Shown piece after piece: positions 26,401 through 39,668 of a stretch of 64,000 bases of DNA. The first letter of the stretch is position 1. The number at the start of each line of letters is the position of its first letter. Below the pieces are notes generated by a model that saw only the letters and a list, made by a program, of their open reading frames with translations, was not told the DNA's origin and searched no databases. The position numbers and the translations under genes are program-made. This stretch comes from Rotaria sordida (lineage: Eukaryota > Rotifera > Eurotatoria > Philodinida > Philodinidae): positions 44,950 through 108,949 of the forward strand of contig CAJNOL010000690.1 in NCBI GenBank assembly GCA_905250125.1, given 5' to 3'.

Positions 26401-29400
26401 ATTTTACTTCGTATGTCTAACGTTTGGTCGCACCATCTCGTCTGTATGTCGGCAATAGATTGCCAGTTGAAGAACAACTATCGGTATACTGCGATAGAAT
26501 GATGGTCAGAAGATAGCTAACAGTTTAGATATAAAATTATCGGTAGTATACCGGCGATTAGAGCCCGTCGAGTTAGTTGTGACCTGAAATTTTTCTGTTA
26601 ACCGAGTTCGAATATTTGGTACTCCAATGGGCTCTACCGACTGTTTTTGATCGGTTTGAATCACATGAGTCATGGCTGAATTCGAATTAGCCATTAGAGA
26701 AATCTGGGACGCACGGAAACGTAAAATTCAAAAACCCTATTTTGAGAGAAAACCAAAAGTTTTTTAGAAAAAAAACGTTATTTACCAATGTGGAAGGTTC
26801 AGAAAAACCTTTATAATATCCTTAAATCCCATCATAAAATCAATAAACTACAACGCATTTGAAAGTAGACACTTTGCTCTATTTAACGAGCTATAAATCA
26901 CAAAATCGACAAATTTGATCAAAATTGACTTTTTGAGGTGGGGAAGGTCCCTTAATTGCAATTTTTATAGGCAGAGATATTTCATCTGAAATATATTGTT
27001 CATATAAGTTTCGAAAGTTCCACAACAGTGTGGCGGATCACGAACAATGGACGGTGTTGCCCCTATTAAGCGAACAGAGGACAGTCGAGAGTGAAGTTAA
27101 TGTATACATTGTAGACTTCATCATATGAAACGTTGACATACTATTTGATATAGATGCAATGTCTCAAAGGAAAATAGTTTGATTATTTAGCAATACATGT
27201 CACAAACACATACATCATTTCAAAAGTAGTTTTTATATATTCATCCCTTCCTTTTCTATTATTACAGTACCATAGGAAATAAGCTATTTTTGTCTATTCA
27301 CTACTGCTATGAAAGAAAAAAACAAATCAATATTTCTTATATAGTTCAATGCTCATGATCAGCAGAGTAACTAAAATCATTCTGCACCAAGAACAGAACA
27401 TCCGATGGATCTAGCCATAATATTGGTATATTACGGAGACTAAAACTCGATTTATAAGATTATTTTATCAATAACTCATCTGGAACCAGCATAGAGGATG
27501 AAATGTTAAGACTAAAAGCATTGATGTACTTATTTTACTACTTTTCGTTGATTATTATGAGTAAAAGTACAAAATGCAAATACTTTGATAGAGCCGATGC
27601 CTCAAGGTTCCAATGTCAATGAATCGGTATTTCCATTGAATCTCAATATCATTGTTTAATTGTTGACCTCGACACTACATATGTCTAAATATATCTTATC
27701 CTAGTCTTTAAGCAGTTAATAATAAATTCAAATAATCAGTTTATAATTCATTTTTTAATTGAAAACAACTAGTCGAAACGCTGCTTGTTTTCTCTATATA
27801 ACAGACCTCGAAATCAGGCCAAGAATTTAATCGCTCATGTTCGTTCGACCTAGTGTAACTCAGAATGATACTTTTTAAAGTATATTTCTACACCATGAAA
27901 CTTCACAATCACTGCAGTCATTTATTAGAACATTATGAAAAGTTTATTATTATAGTAATTGCAAATTGAATTATTTATTGAACCGAAAGAACAAGCTATG
28001 TTCGTAGAAGCTCCAATTTCTTGAAGACTATCATTTATTAATATAAACTTTCACAAGTAAAATACTCGTTGATCAATTTCAAAGGGTCAGATCGGTTATT
28101 ATTTTTAGTTTCAATGTTAATTTCACTGCACACTTGACACTCTTTCACTTCAGTAACCTTCATGTCATTTAATGCAGTTGATAGTGCACTCGACCTTGTA
28201 TGTGAATGAAGAATGTCATTGAATTGAATAAATGCTCTGCTTCTATTTATTGATTAAATGAAACTTCCAAAAAGTTTGCATAATAAAGGTTTCTGATTGT
28301 TATTTTTTCTTCTCGAAATTTGATTTTTCAGTTTTAAAGATAGGTTCAATTGATTTTAGTCTTTTTTTGAAAATTGATTACGAAAGATGAAAATCAAATG
28401 AAATCTATCTTTAAATTTAAAAAATCATAATAAGATAATTTTATTTTCTTACGTGAGAAATATCTCTTGGAAAAGGAATAAAATTTGAGTCAGACGAACC
28501 ATTTTGAGGTCTGCTACTCTCATAATTAGTTTCACTAACACTCCTATTGTTGATTAACAGATACTTACGATGAAAAGCTCCTAACTGTTTAACCGCTTTT
28601 TTCAACAAATCTAGTGGATTATAGGTAACCAACCATGCTAACTACGAATATCAATACGAGACCGATAGCTAAGACTTCAGAGACTCATTTTCTGGAAAAT
28701 CAGTTTTTCCTAACGAAAAACTTTTGTGATCCGAAGAGATTATAGAGCATATCGAGGTGACTATAAAACAGTATATTTTTTCGCTCAGAAACCATTACTA
28801 AGACCACCAGAAGCGTAATTCTTTCGTTCCTCTCCTGACTTTTATAGAAAAAAAAGATGTCCTTGTTTTTTTTCTCACTTTTTCAAAGAAATGTGTTTGA
28901 AAGATAAATATCACTCGCCCGCCCTTCCGAGAAAACTATCCGAACTGATACCCGCCGTTTTAGTCCACATTAGCTTTACAAGGAGGTCTCGGTGAGACTA
29001 AAGAAATCTTAAAAGAGTTCGACCCATGGAGTCTCTCTGGAGCCAAGTTCATCTGATGACTCTGGAAATAACTGGAAAGTTTCAGCTGAAAAGAATGTTC
29101 TTTTGTCGAGATATTGAATTTTCAAGTAAACTCGATTTTTGTAACAAACGAAAATTTTTTTTGAAATTCAATATCTCGACGGAGGAACATTCTTTTAAGC
29201 TGAAACTTTTAGAATATTCCCAGAGTCATCAAATCTATCTGCAGGCAAAATTTCAGGTTGAAATTTCGTTATTTGATTTTTCGTTAAATACCTAAAACTC
29301 AGTAAAACGGTCCTAACTTGGCTTCAGAGGCTCATAGGCATGAGCCTGTTTAGAATCTCTCTAGTCTTACCAAATCCTCCTTGTGAACCCAACATGAACT

Positions 29401-32400
29401 CCGACGACAGATAACAGTTCAGGTAGTTCCCTCGTTAAGATGAGTGTGGATATGTGTGATGAGATGAACTTCACACACCAGTGGCGGATTAAGAGGGAGA
29501 GGGTACTGGGCGGTCATCATCAGATTTCCAGCATCAAAAATCAAATTGTGTCAGTGAAATAAAGATTTTATTTTCTAACTTCCGATCGATTTCTAAAAAT
29601 TTTCATTGATATGTGTTCTTAAATATCGCATAAACATTTAAAGACATTTAAATTCTATTGAAAAACAAACCTACTTTGACTAGCTGTACTAATTGTATTA
29701 TTTTGTTGAATAGTTGTCGCTGGTTTGATATGTATAAGTGGTGGTGGTTTATCCAGTGATTTTTTTGTTAACATTGAATGATAATATCGAACGGAATTTT
29801 CTGTATGAACAGCAATATGAAATGGACTTAATGAAACATGTTGTAATGCACCTGGTAATAAACCAGTTGGATCAATTTCATGACGTAAATTTGTTGTTAG
29901 TTGTACAAGATTACAACACATATTAATAAAACGTTTTGTTGATGATAAACGTAATGTTTCTTCAAAATCAGCATCAGTTAAATTTAAATCACTTGTATTA
30001 AAATTTGCTGTTAAATCATCTGTAAATGTTTGATTCCATTGTTGTAAAATTGGATTTAGTGATTTACGATAACGTTTTGTTGAATTATTTGAACGTATTT
30101 CATTATTATTATTATTATTACTATTATTATTATTATTATTATTACTGTTATTATTATTATTATTATGATTTATATTTGATTTATTTAATGAACGATTTGG
30201 TCTTGCAACACGTTTAGCATTTCGATGATCAACTATATTTCCATTTGAAAAACGTGAACATAATAATGCTTTACCATTTTCTTTTATTGTAACTATACAA
30301 TTAAATGGACAATCACGACCTTGACAATAAAAATATGAACGTAATAAATAACTATTTGCTGTATCTAAACGTCGACCATAATTTTTACTTGATGCACATA
30401 TACCACAATGTGGATTATATTTTTTAACAAATGGTAATACTATAGATAACCATTCCATATCACGACGTCGAATAGGTTTTCCTGTTGATGATGAAACTGC
30501 ATTAGAATTTGTATTATCATCATTTGTTGATGTTGTTGTTGTTGATAAACGTCCATCATTATCAACTAATATTGGAAGACCTAATTTTGATAATTTTCGT
30601 TCATTTTCTTTTTGATAAAATATACGTCGCATTTCCAATAAACGATTGACATCATCTGGACTTATAATGAATTGATCTTTGAAAGACAGGACAAAAAAAA
30701 AGAAATAAAGAAGTTCTTTCTTGGCATTAAGAGAACTTTTTATTTCGTAAACTAATCTTTTTCAGTTGATTACAAAGAGATTATTTTATTCTATTTATTT
30801 TGGAACACATTTCTGCATCATCATCATCCAGAAATGCAATAAGAAAGTAGCTCATATATTATAGTGGGATGTGGATCTGTGGTGTGAGGGAGAAGGCTCC
30901 CAATTTTTACTCTTATACTTCAATACTCTTGTTAGATTGTGTTTCATAAAATTATCTTTTTCCTTTGATTGGATAACTAGAAATAGAATGCCGATAATGT
31001 AATGATATTTTTACATGGTAAATTTCTTCTCGAAATTGAAGGTCCTGGATCTTCAATTATGTTTCATTATTTCTAATTAAAAAGGTTTCATTAGAAAAGC
31101 AAAGCGATTTTATAGATTTAACAAATGATTCCTAGAGTTTTAGAAATCCAGAAATAATATTGCTCAGTCTTTTGAGATTCCCAGCTCGATGTTCTGAAAA
31201 CTATTCTCCATATCAGCAAAGAATGTACTCGATTGTTTGTTGCATAACTTGGCAAAACTGATAGCTATCGAGCTTGGGTTCTCGCCTTTAGAAAGAGACT
31301 AAGTGGGAGTACAAGTCTATTTGAGAATCAAAATACTTGGAAAGTTTTCTATGGGATTCCAGGAATTGTTTTTGGAAAATCACTGTCTGATTTGCTTGAT
31401 TAGCTGTGTTTTCAATTTCAATTTAGCCATATTATAGTCCAATGTTTGCTTTATAAACCTCAAAACTTTTAGGCGTTTTCAACCTCTCCTTAAAAACTTA
31501 TGATTAGTTTTACTGAATTTTCGATACTTTCCTAAATATTTACCGGAAAATGAAATTATGGAATTTCGACCTGAAAATTTGCCCATAGAATATCCTAGCT
31601 AATCAAGCGAATCAGTCAGTGATGTTCCAAAAAAATCTTTCGAACCCTCTAGAAAACTTTTCAAGTATTTTGATTCTCAGGTAGACTTGTGCCTCCACTC
31701 ATGCTCTTTCTAACGACGAAAACGCGAGCTCGATAGCTATCAGTGTTGCTGAGTTATTCTACAAACAACTGAGTCCATTCTTTTTTTGAAATCGATAACA
31801 GGCATACTTTAATAAAAATATCCTAATTAAAATTACAGCTTTTCGAGAAAAGCTATTAATTAAAGAAGGATCTTCTATTGTCCACAAGGGATCTGGAGTC
31901 AACTCATCCTACTTTAAACTAAAGATTTACAGCATAAGATTTTTCCGTATCCTGTCTGAGAAAAATTCTCTAACATTTATCCTGCAAACCCGCTACTTTA
32001 AACTTCAACCATTAATACCAACATTGGTATAAAATTTTACAAATCGTTTCAGCAATATTTCTAGCTACCCAATCTTGAATTTGTATTGATTCCCTCCATG
32101 TCATATACTATTTTTTAGTGGCTTCGGATCGTCGAGAAGACGACTAATGACGTAGCCTCTGCTCATATATATATACGAGCTTCATATCTAAATAATTAAA
32201 CAAATCTATCTCAATAGACTAATTTTCTAAGATTTTACCATCATTGCTGGATAGTTCTATCAGTTTCTTAAAGGCTTCGTTTATACAGCATGTAATATCT
32301 CGTCTAATTGAGTACTATTCGTGGCAAAATTTCGTATTTGACATGAAATTCTGATTGAACAAGTCTCTAAAAGAACTTGTTATTGATTCAATCGCAACCA

Positions 32401-32949
32401 CATATCGAATACGAATTTCCATTACAAATAATACTTCTAAGTAGCTGAATGATTAGCTTGCAAATTTGTGTCATTCAACCCTACGACCAGAATAATAACA
32501 ACAGATCAACAAACAAAAAAAGCTTATCGCAAATATATGTATCATTTGATCACTTTTTTTTATATTAAATAAAGAATATATCTAAGATGAATACGATTTG
32601 ATTTGAAATCAAGATAATATCCACTGAGATTTTATTCTTATCTTCATATTCGTTATATATATATATATTTATGTTTGGAATGTCAAATGAAAACAAATAG
32701 GGAACTATTCTTTCAGATAAAGAAAAAAAAAATTTTTTTTTTTTCAAATAAATTTAATTCTTATTATTTCTACAATGGCCAACTAATCCGCTTGAAACCG
32801 GAAAAGAGGCACTCACATGAAGTCGGTAAAATAACACGAAGTGGTATAGGTAGATTGTTGCCATTTGTAGTTGTCGTAGTTGTTAGAACTGTTGAAGATG
32901 ATGAAGTTGGCAAATCAGCTTCTACTTCAACTTCACCATCAACTTCCAT
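23471..32949 (-). CDS. Probable domesticated DDE-transposase-derived protein, 826 aa (6 exons)
   Basis: Exons: 32949-32817, 30676-29675, 26205-26072, 26007-25705, 25631-25143 and 23890-23471. They sum to 2481 nt with all phases consistent; introns range from 64 nt to 3.5 kb. The start ATG (MEVDGEVEVEADLP) directly follows an acceptor-like TTTTAG, implying a 5' UTR intron. Residues about 135-195 form a Cys/His-rich domain (CGIC at 135-138, CQGRDCPFNC near 162-171, then a His) with the FRSYFYC spacing seen in transposase-associated zinc fingers. A poly-Asn run comes from an AAT repeat at 30103-30168. The later part (SLSPFHIAVHTE, then a Val/Asp strand LVLLVDDHRETPL near 502) follows the layout of an uncharacterised group of animal transposase-like proteins. 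The first catalytic Asp position appears to be replaced (IIILNNDFIYHP), so catalysis is doubtful. The C terminus is helical and basic. The family link is my inference. Confidence 0.6.
24576..24998. repeat. Long inverted repeat, about 200-nt arms, in an intron
   Basis: Arms 24576-24776 and 24794-24998 are degenerate reverse complements, separated by only about 17 nt. Shared blocks include ATTCGATTGATCAT, GTTAAGTT with AGAGTACTTTA, and CGAATTTCGAGC. It lies in the last intron of the transposase-like gene and has no coding potential. Confidence 0.75.
26206..28975. other. Large intron interior of the 23471-32949 gene
   Basis: Intronic DNA, part of the 3469-nt intron between exons 2 and 3. No exon that keeps the phase was found. 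At 26440-26660 the words TCGGT, CCGAC, CGAGTT and AACTCGG recur, giving a weak short-motif tract. A hAT-like tip CAGTGTGGCGGATC at 27028-27041 has no partner. Confidence 0.35.
28976..29388. repeat. Foldback repeat, about 0.41 kb, in an intron
   Basis: Left arm 28976-29127 and right arm 29161-29388 are imperfect reverse complements with indels. The best inner block is GTCGAGATATTGAATTT on one arm and its complement on the other, preceded by AAGAATGTTC. Outer blocks ACAAGGAGG and GCCAAGTT also pair. It lies in the second intron of the transposase-like gene. Confidence 0.7.
30103..30168 (-). repeat. (AAT)n tract encoding poly-Asn
   Basis: Imperfect ATT/AAT trinucleotide repeat inside exon 2 of the transposase-like gene. 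It encodes about 20 Asn with a few Ser. Confidence 0.85.
31217..31786. repeat. Foldback repeat, about 0.57 kb, in an intron
   Basis: Left arm 31217-31404 pairs with right arm 31597-31786. Strong blocks are CTGATAGCTATCGAGCT, GAGAATCAAAATACTTG and GCTTGATTAGCT. The arms are roughly 80 percent alike by eye and the 190-nt spacer is unrelated. It lies in the first coding intron of the transposase-like gene. Confidence 0.75.
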
Positions 32950-33399
32950 CTAAAATATCGATATATGGATTTTCTCACATATCTTACCTCGTTCTATCTT
33001 TTACTATTTTTCTCTCTTAACATTGATTTAGTCAAATTTTCTTTTTTTTTTTTTTTGTGTAAACTAAACAAATTTATTTCATGTTTAGGCATACATATTT
33101 ATATATATATATATATATATAGATATCAAGAAACAATGACTGCAATACACACAGTTAAACCAAAAGAAAAATCAAAAAAAAAAAAAGTGACAGTCGTAGT
33201 TTGTCAATCGAAAAAACGAAGGATACTGGGCAAAAAAAAAATACCAAACAAGAACTTTATAGAAGAGTTAAACGCGAAAAAGAAAACAAATATGTCGACA
33301 ATTCTTTTTTTTTGTTTGTTTGTTTGTTTGTTTCAATAATCTTCAATACTATCTACACATGCAAATATATATAAAACAAAACTAAATGAATGAACAAAT

Positions 33400-33430
33400 A
33401 GATAGATACACGCACACACACACACACGCT
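33400..33430 (+). repeat. (CA)n microsatellite
   Basis: A CA/CG-type dinucleotide run in the intergenic stretch between the zinc-finger and transposase-like genes. Poly-A, poly-T and (TA)n tracts occur nearby (33090-33120). Confidence 0.7.
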
Positions 33431-33603
33431 TATACATAAATTTTTTTTTCTTTTTCACATCGTCATCAAAATAAAGAGAAACGGAACAACAGAACAAAAA
33501 AGAAAAATTTATTAATACATATATAATGTGCAAAGTATAGTTAAATTTCATATTTCTTTTTCAAAATAAAAGACAAAATACACAAAAAAAAAAACCTCCA
33601 AAG

Positions 33604-36600
33604 TTAAATTTGTTGTTGAATCATTCTTTTTAAATCTAAATAATAATAAAAAAAAAAAAATCTTTTAAAATCAAAGAAATTTTTAATGAAAACATACGAG
33701 CAAATTGAACAGAACATGCATGTAAACTATCACGCGCTAAATCAAGTTGTTTTTGTAATAGAATTGATGTTGTTTGTAAGTGTTGATTAAGAAAATTCAT
33801 TTCATTACCCATCATTTGTAGAACTTTTGAAAGCTAAAAAATTCAATTTTTTTTTGATTCATTCACAAGAGAACATTCTATAAGCTAACTAGACATAAAT
33901 CCTTATAAAATTAAGAGGAATTCATATTCATATCTTTGATTGACATTCGAAATGAATAATTATTATTGTGCTTGGAGCACAGATAGAACAGGTCTGTATA
34001 AAATTCGGACTAGTCTTGTGTTATAGTAACAAATAACTCGGGCGATCTTGCTTATATTATTATTTTAGTGTATGCTGGAATTTTCTTCGTCATCATGTTT
34101 CTTTCGTTCTATGGAATATTTCATTATGTCATACGTATGATCATTTCTGTTATCTCTTCTTTCATTGAACGAAGACGTTGTCTTTATTTTTCATGTATTC
34201 AATAAAACTAGATATTCATCTTAACATCAACATGTGATAGGTCTAGACCGACCAATCGTCTGCACCGGCTCGGAAAATGATTGACATACAAAAATGTCAA
34301 ACTATGGGTCTGAATCGTTTAAACTATTGAAATTAAACGAAGTCCTTTCATAAGTGTAATTCATGTACCGATGAGGAAAACTTCGTCAAAATGGTAAATC
34401 GCTTTTGAGATGAGTTTTAATACATGAAATAGACTCTATTGAAACTAAAGAAAATCGAAAAGGATCTGTGTTTATAAGTTTTTCTTGTTTAGTTCTAGTC
34501 ATTTGAATGATTTTTTTTTGTTGAAAGAAAATCGATTTTCGAATTTCTTTTTAAAATGCCAATCACTATTTTTTGAATAACTTTCGATATTTCCTAGCTA
34601 TCGAAGTCGGATTTTCATCATTAAATAATATATTTCTACAAGTTTTCATAGCAACCTATGTTCAAATTACACCAAAATGTAGCCTGAAGGGTGCTGTATT
34701 CTCCCCATATAATTGTTCGATTGTTTTACTCTCACTCTAAACTCATACTTCAAGAGAAGTTTTCTGAAATATGATAATTTTACGGACAATATGATTTACT
34801 CTAGGCTGTATTTTTATGTAATTTGAGCATAGGTTGCTACGAAAACTCGTAGAAATATGCAACAGAAAAAATGTTCATTTGCAAATCTCCTTGAAACGTA
34901 ATGAATATTACATAGATAGATGTTCCTCCCCCTCCCGCCATTGCTCTATGTAATGAAACTAGGAACCATCGTGAGTTATTCAAAAAATGATGTTTGGCAT
35001 TTAAAAAAAAAATCTGACAATAGTATCTCCTCTCGTAAGACATAATTATACCACAAAACATTGGTTTTTTCCTACAACACAAAATTTTCAATTGTGTTAT
35101 CTAAGAATAGAAAACCAAATACTTGCGCCATGAACTAGTTTCATTGAAATTTTTATTTAAATAAAATTCAAATTTGAGAATAATCTAAGGTAGAACATGG
35201 TATTTTGTTGAAAAAATATCACAGAGATTGACATAACTCAACATGAGACACCTATGATCACGAATATTTGTGGATTTTCTCTCATCTCAAAAGAACTAAC
35301 GTAAGAAGATAAGACTCATCATAAAAGTAATTTACCACTTAGTGAAGTTCTCTAATGAAATAAGTAGATCATCTTGACTAGTATTTATCATTAAAATGCT
35401 ATGCAATGAAAAAAACTTTTTTTTTGTTCATTTCTGAATCGATTCAACTATCGGATTGATATTCATAGAAGTTTCAGCAAAAAACAAACAAATCGTGCTT
35501 GAGATATTCTATTTCTAAAAACCAATGGATTTACAACAAGAGAACATAGTAATCTAGTCTACTTGGAAATTGAATATCTCGATAAAGACATGTTCATTTT
35601 TATTGAAACTTTCAAGACTATCAAATTTTCCCTATAAAGAAAAGCTCTTTATTTTGAGTTTTTCGAAAATATTTTTGTCTGAGTAAATATCCTTTAAAAT
35701 TTTTCTGGGTGTTACTGAGATCTACTTGTCGAAGAACATTCAACATTTGGACATATTTTCTTGTAAAGTTTCTTTTGTAAACGATGAATTTCAATGTCTA
35801 TTTCGATTGACTTACATCATCCGAACTTTCTTCCATATGTTGCATTGCAACAGCTTGTTGTGGAAATATCCCCGATGCTGCTGTTTTAATAATTGTCTGC
35901 GGTTGTGATTGTTGTTGTTGTTGTTGTTTATTTCGATTTTTTTTACTTGATTTACTACTCGATGATGAATGACTTGTTTGTACTAATTTTGTTGTATCAA
36001 TAATATCTAAACGATTTTTTTTATTTGGTGATAATGGTCCATTAATTGTTTGTCCTGTATGATCATCTGATGAACGTATACGTTTATTTGATGTTGGTGA
36101 TGTAAAATGACCTATAGAATTTGTTATTTGATGATTAAGTAAAATATTTTCTGGTAATGTAACAGAAAATTGTGGATTTGAATCTTGTTCATGTTTAAAA
36201 AGTAAATTTTCAATTTCATTATTTGTATTTGTATGTGATGATTGTAAACCATTAACAATAAGTGTTGATGATGTTCGACGATTTATTGTTGATGTATTAT
36301 TTGCTGATTCAGTCATACGACGTTTTTCTAAACGTGCCATACGTAATAATGGTTTTCGATCAACTGGTGATGCTATACGATGAGTTTTACGTAAATGATC
36401 ACTTAAATTAACAACCCATGTATCACAATTAGGACATCTAAGAAATAAATAAAATTTCATTTTTTTTTTTGTTTTTTTGAAGAATTTTTTTTGTTTGATA
36501 TACCGTAAACGTGTTTCATAATCATTTGGATGTGTTTGATTATTAGTATTTGATTCATCATTTGAAGATGATCGTTGTTGTTGATTTGATGAATTTAATT

Positions 36601-36751
36601 GAGATTGTGATGATGATGCAACTGATTGTTGTTGTAATGTTGATTGATCATCAATTTGATTATTATTATTACTTGGTTGAAATGTAAATGTTGTTGGTAA
36701 TGATGTTGCTAATGGAACATCAGGCATAAGTGATTGAGAAAAATGAACCAT
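33604..36751 (-). CDS. Single C2H2-like zinc finger and coiled-coil protein, 345 aa (4 exons)
   Basis: Exons: 36751-36504, 36437-35816, 33833-33698 and 33635-33604. They sum to 1038 nt with consistent phases; introns are 66 nt, 1982 nt and 62 nt. Start MVHFSQSLMPDVPLATSLP. Residues 84-102 carry C-x2-C-x9-H-x4-H (CPNCDTWVVNLSDHLRKTH), a short C2H2-like finger split from its preceding residue by intron 1. Flanking regions are low-complexity: Asn/Gln/Ser at the N terminus, and Ser/Lys plus a Gln run (NKQQQQQQSQPQ) in the middle, with basic patches such as LEKRRM and PNKKNRL. The last two exons encode a Leu/Gln-rich helix (VLQMMGNEMNFLNQHL) likely to form a coiled coil for dimerisation. It lies between the HECTD1 orthologue and the transposase-like gene, on the same strand. 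A nuclear DNA-binding or adaptor role is plausible but unproven. No named orthologue recognised. Confidence 0.7.
34553..35005. repeat. Foldback repeat, about 0.45 kb, in an intron
   Basis: Left arm 34553-34685 pairs with right arm 34801-35005. The core ATTTCTACAAGTTTTCATAG with AGCAACCTATG pairs almost fully with its complement at 34826-34857. An outer block TTTTTTGAATAACT also pairs, with a length difference between the arms. It lies in the long intron of the zinc-finger gene. Confidence 0.75.
35463..35618. repeat. Short degenerate inverted repeat in an intron
   Basis: Arms 35463-35517 and 35566-35618 share GAAGTTTCA / TGAAACTTTC and GAGATATTC / GAATATCTC. The arrangement resembles the other foldbacks of this window at smaller scale. 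It lies just downstream of the second exon of the zinc-finger gene. Confidence 0.5.
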
Positions 36752-39668
36752 AATTTTCTTTTCTTTTTTTGTCTTAATAATGATTATTCATAAAAATAAT
36801 CTGAATTTTAATTAAAAGGAGATTTTAAAAAAATTAAGTTTATATTAATTATCTTACAACGATTATTTCCATCAGACTCATTACATCACATGTGAATCAT
36901 TACAAAAAAATATGTTCAACATGAAAAAAAAAGTTTTCCATCATATGGAAAATATCGTTGTATGATTTAAAGGAAAGGAGAAAAAAAAGTAGTTTTTAGA
37001 TTTAGGATCTTAGGTTTTGTTCCATTTTTTTTTTTTGTTTTAATGTGTTTTTTTTGGAATAGAAAAATGAATATATATATACATATATATAGGAGTGAGA
37101 ATGCTTTAGTGAATAACTAATTGGTTTTGAATAAGTTATTAATATTCAACGACGAACAACTATAGCCAGAAGTTTTTTTTCAGCCATATACAAATTGATC
37201 CTCCATGTAAAGAATTTATTATTTTTTTAATGAAAATATTTTTTTTTTGACTTGATTTTTATTTAATAAAATATTTTTATTATGAGTGATTAAAATAAAA
37301 ATAAAAATAAAATTTATAGAAAAAAATGTAAAAAATGTATGAAATATAGATGTCACTAGGAAATGAATAAGCTCTTTTTTTTTAGGGATGTGAGACTTAA
37401 TCGGTTGTTTTTTTTTTCTGTTAGAATCTATCGTTGATATATATTTTGAATATAGGATGGAGAATAATACTTAAGAAAATTTCATATGATGCCAGAAACA
37501 TTCAATTTTCTTTATTTTTGATTAAAGATTGACAGGTTCAGTTCTAGTTTGAATCTATTGAAAACATTCTCTGATCTGAATTGATTTATTTCAACAGTTC
37601 AGCTCCTGGAGCTACTCTGTTCGAATAATTTTCTTTTTTGTATCTTGTGAGAAAAGCATTTCCGGATATAAAAAAAACTTTTGTTTCGTTTTTGAGAATG
37701 ACGCTTCCGTTTATACGAAACCATTGTTATGTCACTGAAATGTTGCTCCCAAAACAGAACAAAATGTGTCAAATAGATCAGTTTCTATGGGAGCAACTCT
37801 TTTATTTATTTGATTTGAACAGTGGATCGATCAGTATTTTTTCGATGCATTTCTGGAGGGCATCAAACCCACATTTTATAAATATGTATTCCATTAGTTT
37901 TTGAATAACTCTAAAACGCAATGTAGCTAGAGATCTGCGGTTTTCACTATTCGAAAGATCAAAGTTGGGAACGTGAATCTATTTTAATGTTAGATGAATC
38001 AGTTCATAAAAGTGCTTGGTACCTATTAGTGGCGGGGCCAGAAAAAAATTTCTACCGGGAAATTCAACCTTTGTTTGAGGCTGAAAAGTAGGTATTTTCT
38101 TCGACTATCATTTTGAATAGTGTCATTTCTGAATGAAACTGAAAAGTTTCTGAAGAAGGTTGAGCCCCTTCTGGTTCCATCAGCAGCATCTGTGTCTTGA
38201 AAGTTGATTGGTGGAGATCGTAGTAACATGTTTCTTTTTTGGATATTCAATCTCGAAAGACAACTGATTTTTTAAAGCTTATTTTAATGATTTTAGATAA
38301 GTTTATTGTAAAATGATAAATATATACCTTGTTAAACGGATTGAATTTTACATAGATTCATGTTGCCTGTGTTAGTCTTCCGGATGGTGACAACTATAAG
38401 TTTCTAGATCTTTACTTTCTGGAATTATTCAAAAAACATAATAGAGCACATTATATTTCTAAATGAACAGATTATGAAGAGTCTATTATTTAAATAATTA
38501 TCTTTTCAGTAATTATTTATAAAGAATATATGGTTTTAACTCATTTCATAAAACAAATTTTCATCGTCATTAAATAAATTATAGAATACATCAATAAAGA
38601 AAATTAATGAAAGAGAATTTTCTAACAATAGATATTTCACTTTATCGGTAGTTGATGATAACATCACGCTATAAACTTTGTGTAAGTCAAATATTATCTT
38701 CGAGTATTTTTGAAAATTTAGATAATATTATACCGAGTGTCTTGAAAATCATCTTTCAACAAAGAATTTGAATATCTCTATTAGACTTTAATCAAATCCG
38801 CTAAGTTTTTTTGTCTGATGAGAAAGGGAAGAACGAAATTTTTATTCTTATGAGAGGTATTCATAAGTAATGTTGAAAGCTATCGATTTTGACTAAAATT
38901 TTGAAAACTTCTTATCTAAAAAGACGCTATACAAGGTGTCAGAAATACAAAACTTTTCTCCTAAAAATTCATACCACAGATATAAAAACACATATATTCT
39001 TGATCAGATCGTCGCGTTCTATCTTGCCATATATAAGAAAAATTCTGCTTTAATTTTGCATTTCCGGCATCTTACAAAGATCCTAGAATTTCCTACATAT
39101 GATAATCCCATTATGAACATTGTATGCGTTCAGTTTTAGGTCAAAATTCGATAATAAGTTTTCTTTGAAAATGTCGAGCCCTATCAAAGGAAGTAGCGAA
39201 GTCAGACTTCTATGGGTTTTCGAACTTCAAAGGTTTTTTGCCGAATTTTTCCGAACATTTTTTTACTCTTTGAGATTTTCTGCTTGTTTTTGGATTATCT
39301 TCGATTAACATCCGTTTCTTACTTGATGAATTCTACGAAAGTAAATTCAGTACAAATTGAACAGCTCGGTTAACACGAACCTTCTGTTCTAGCACCTTTT
39401 TTTGGAGATATATTTGTATATGTATGATCAAGTTTCAATGAAAACATAGTCATTCATTATAGTATAGAATCCTGTTTAGTTTTATTTTATTTTCATCTAT
39501 AGACAAAAATATTGGAAAAAGGTCCAATAATTTTGTATCTTTTTTTGTTTGTTTGTCGTATTTTGGAAATATATGAGAGACGAAAAAAGACTAATTAACA
39601 TGAAAAAGAAAAACATTATACAAAGGCTAAATCACATTAGAAAAGACAACATAATATAAATTGTTCGT
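36752..39668. other. 2.9-kb intergenic between HECTD1 and the zinc-finger gene
   Basis: Contains the 3' flank of the HECTD1 orthologue and the 5' flank of the zinc-finger gene. It is very rich in poly-T, with (TA)n at 37073-37091. Short frames on either strand look accidental. A stretch near 38028-38250 has higher GC and a TAGTGGCGGGGCC tip of hAT type, but no partner end. Confidence 0.4.

Noticed and set aside
29481..29500. hAT-like tip CAGTGGCGGATTAAG, with similar tips at 27028 and 38028
   Set aside because: The sequence recalls hAT terminal repeats, but I found no opposite ends, 8-nt duplications or transposase, so no element was called.
32675..33339. Plus-strand frames of 92 and 124 aa
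   Set aside because: Low complexity, driven by poly-A/poly-T and (TA)n; the first is antisense to the first exon of the transposase-like gene.
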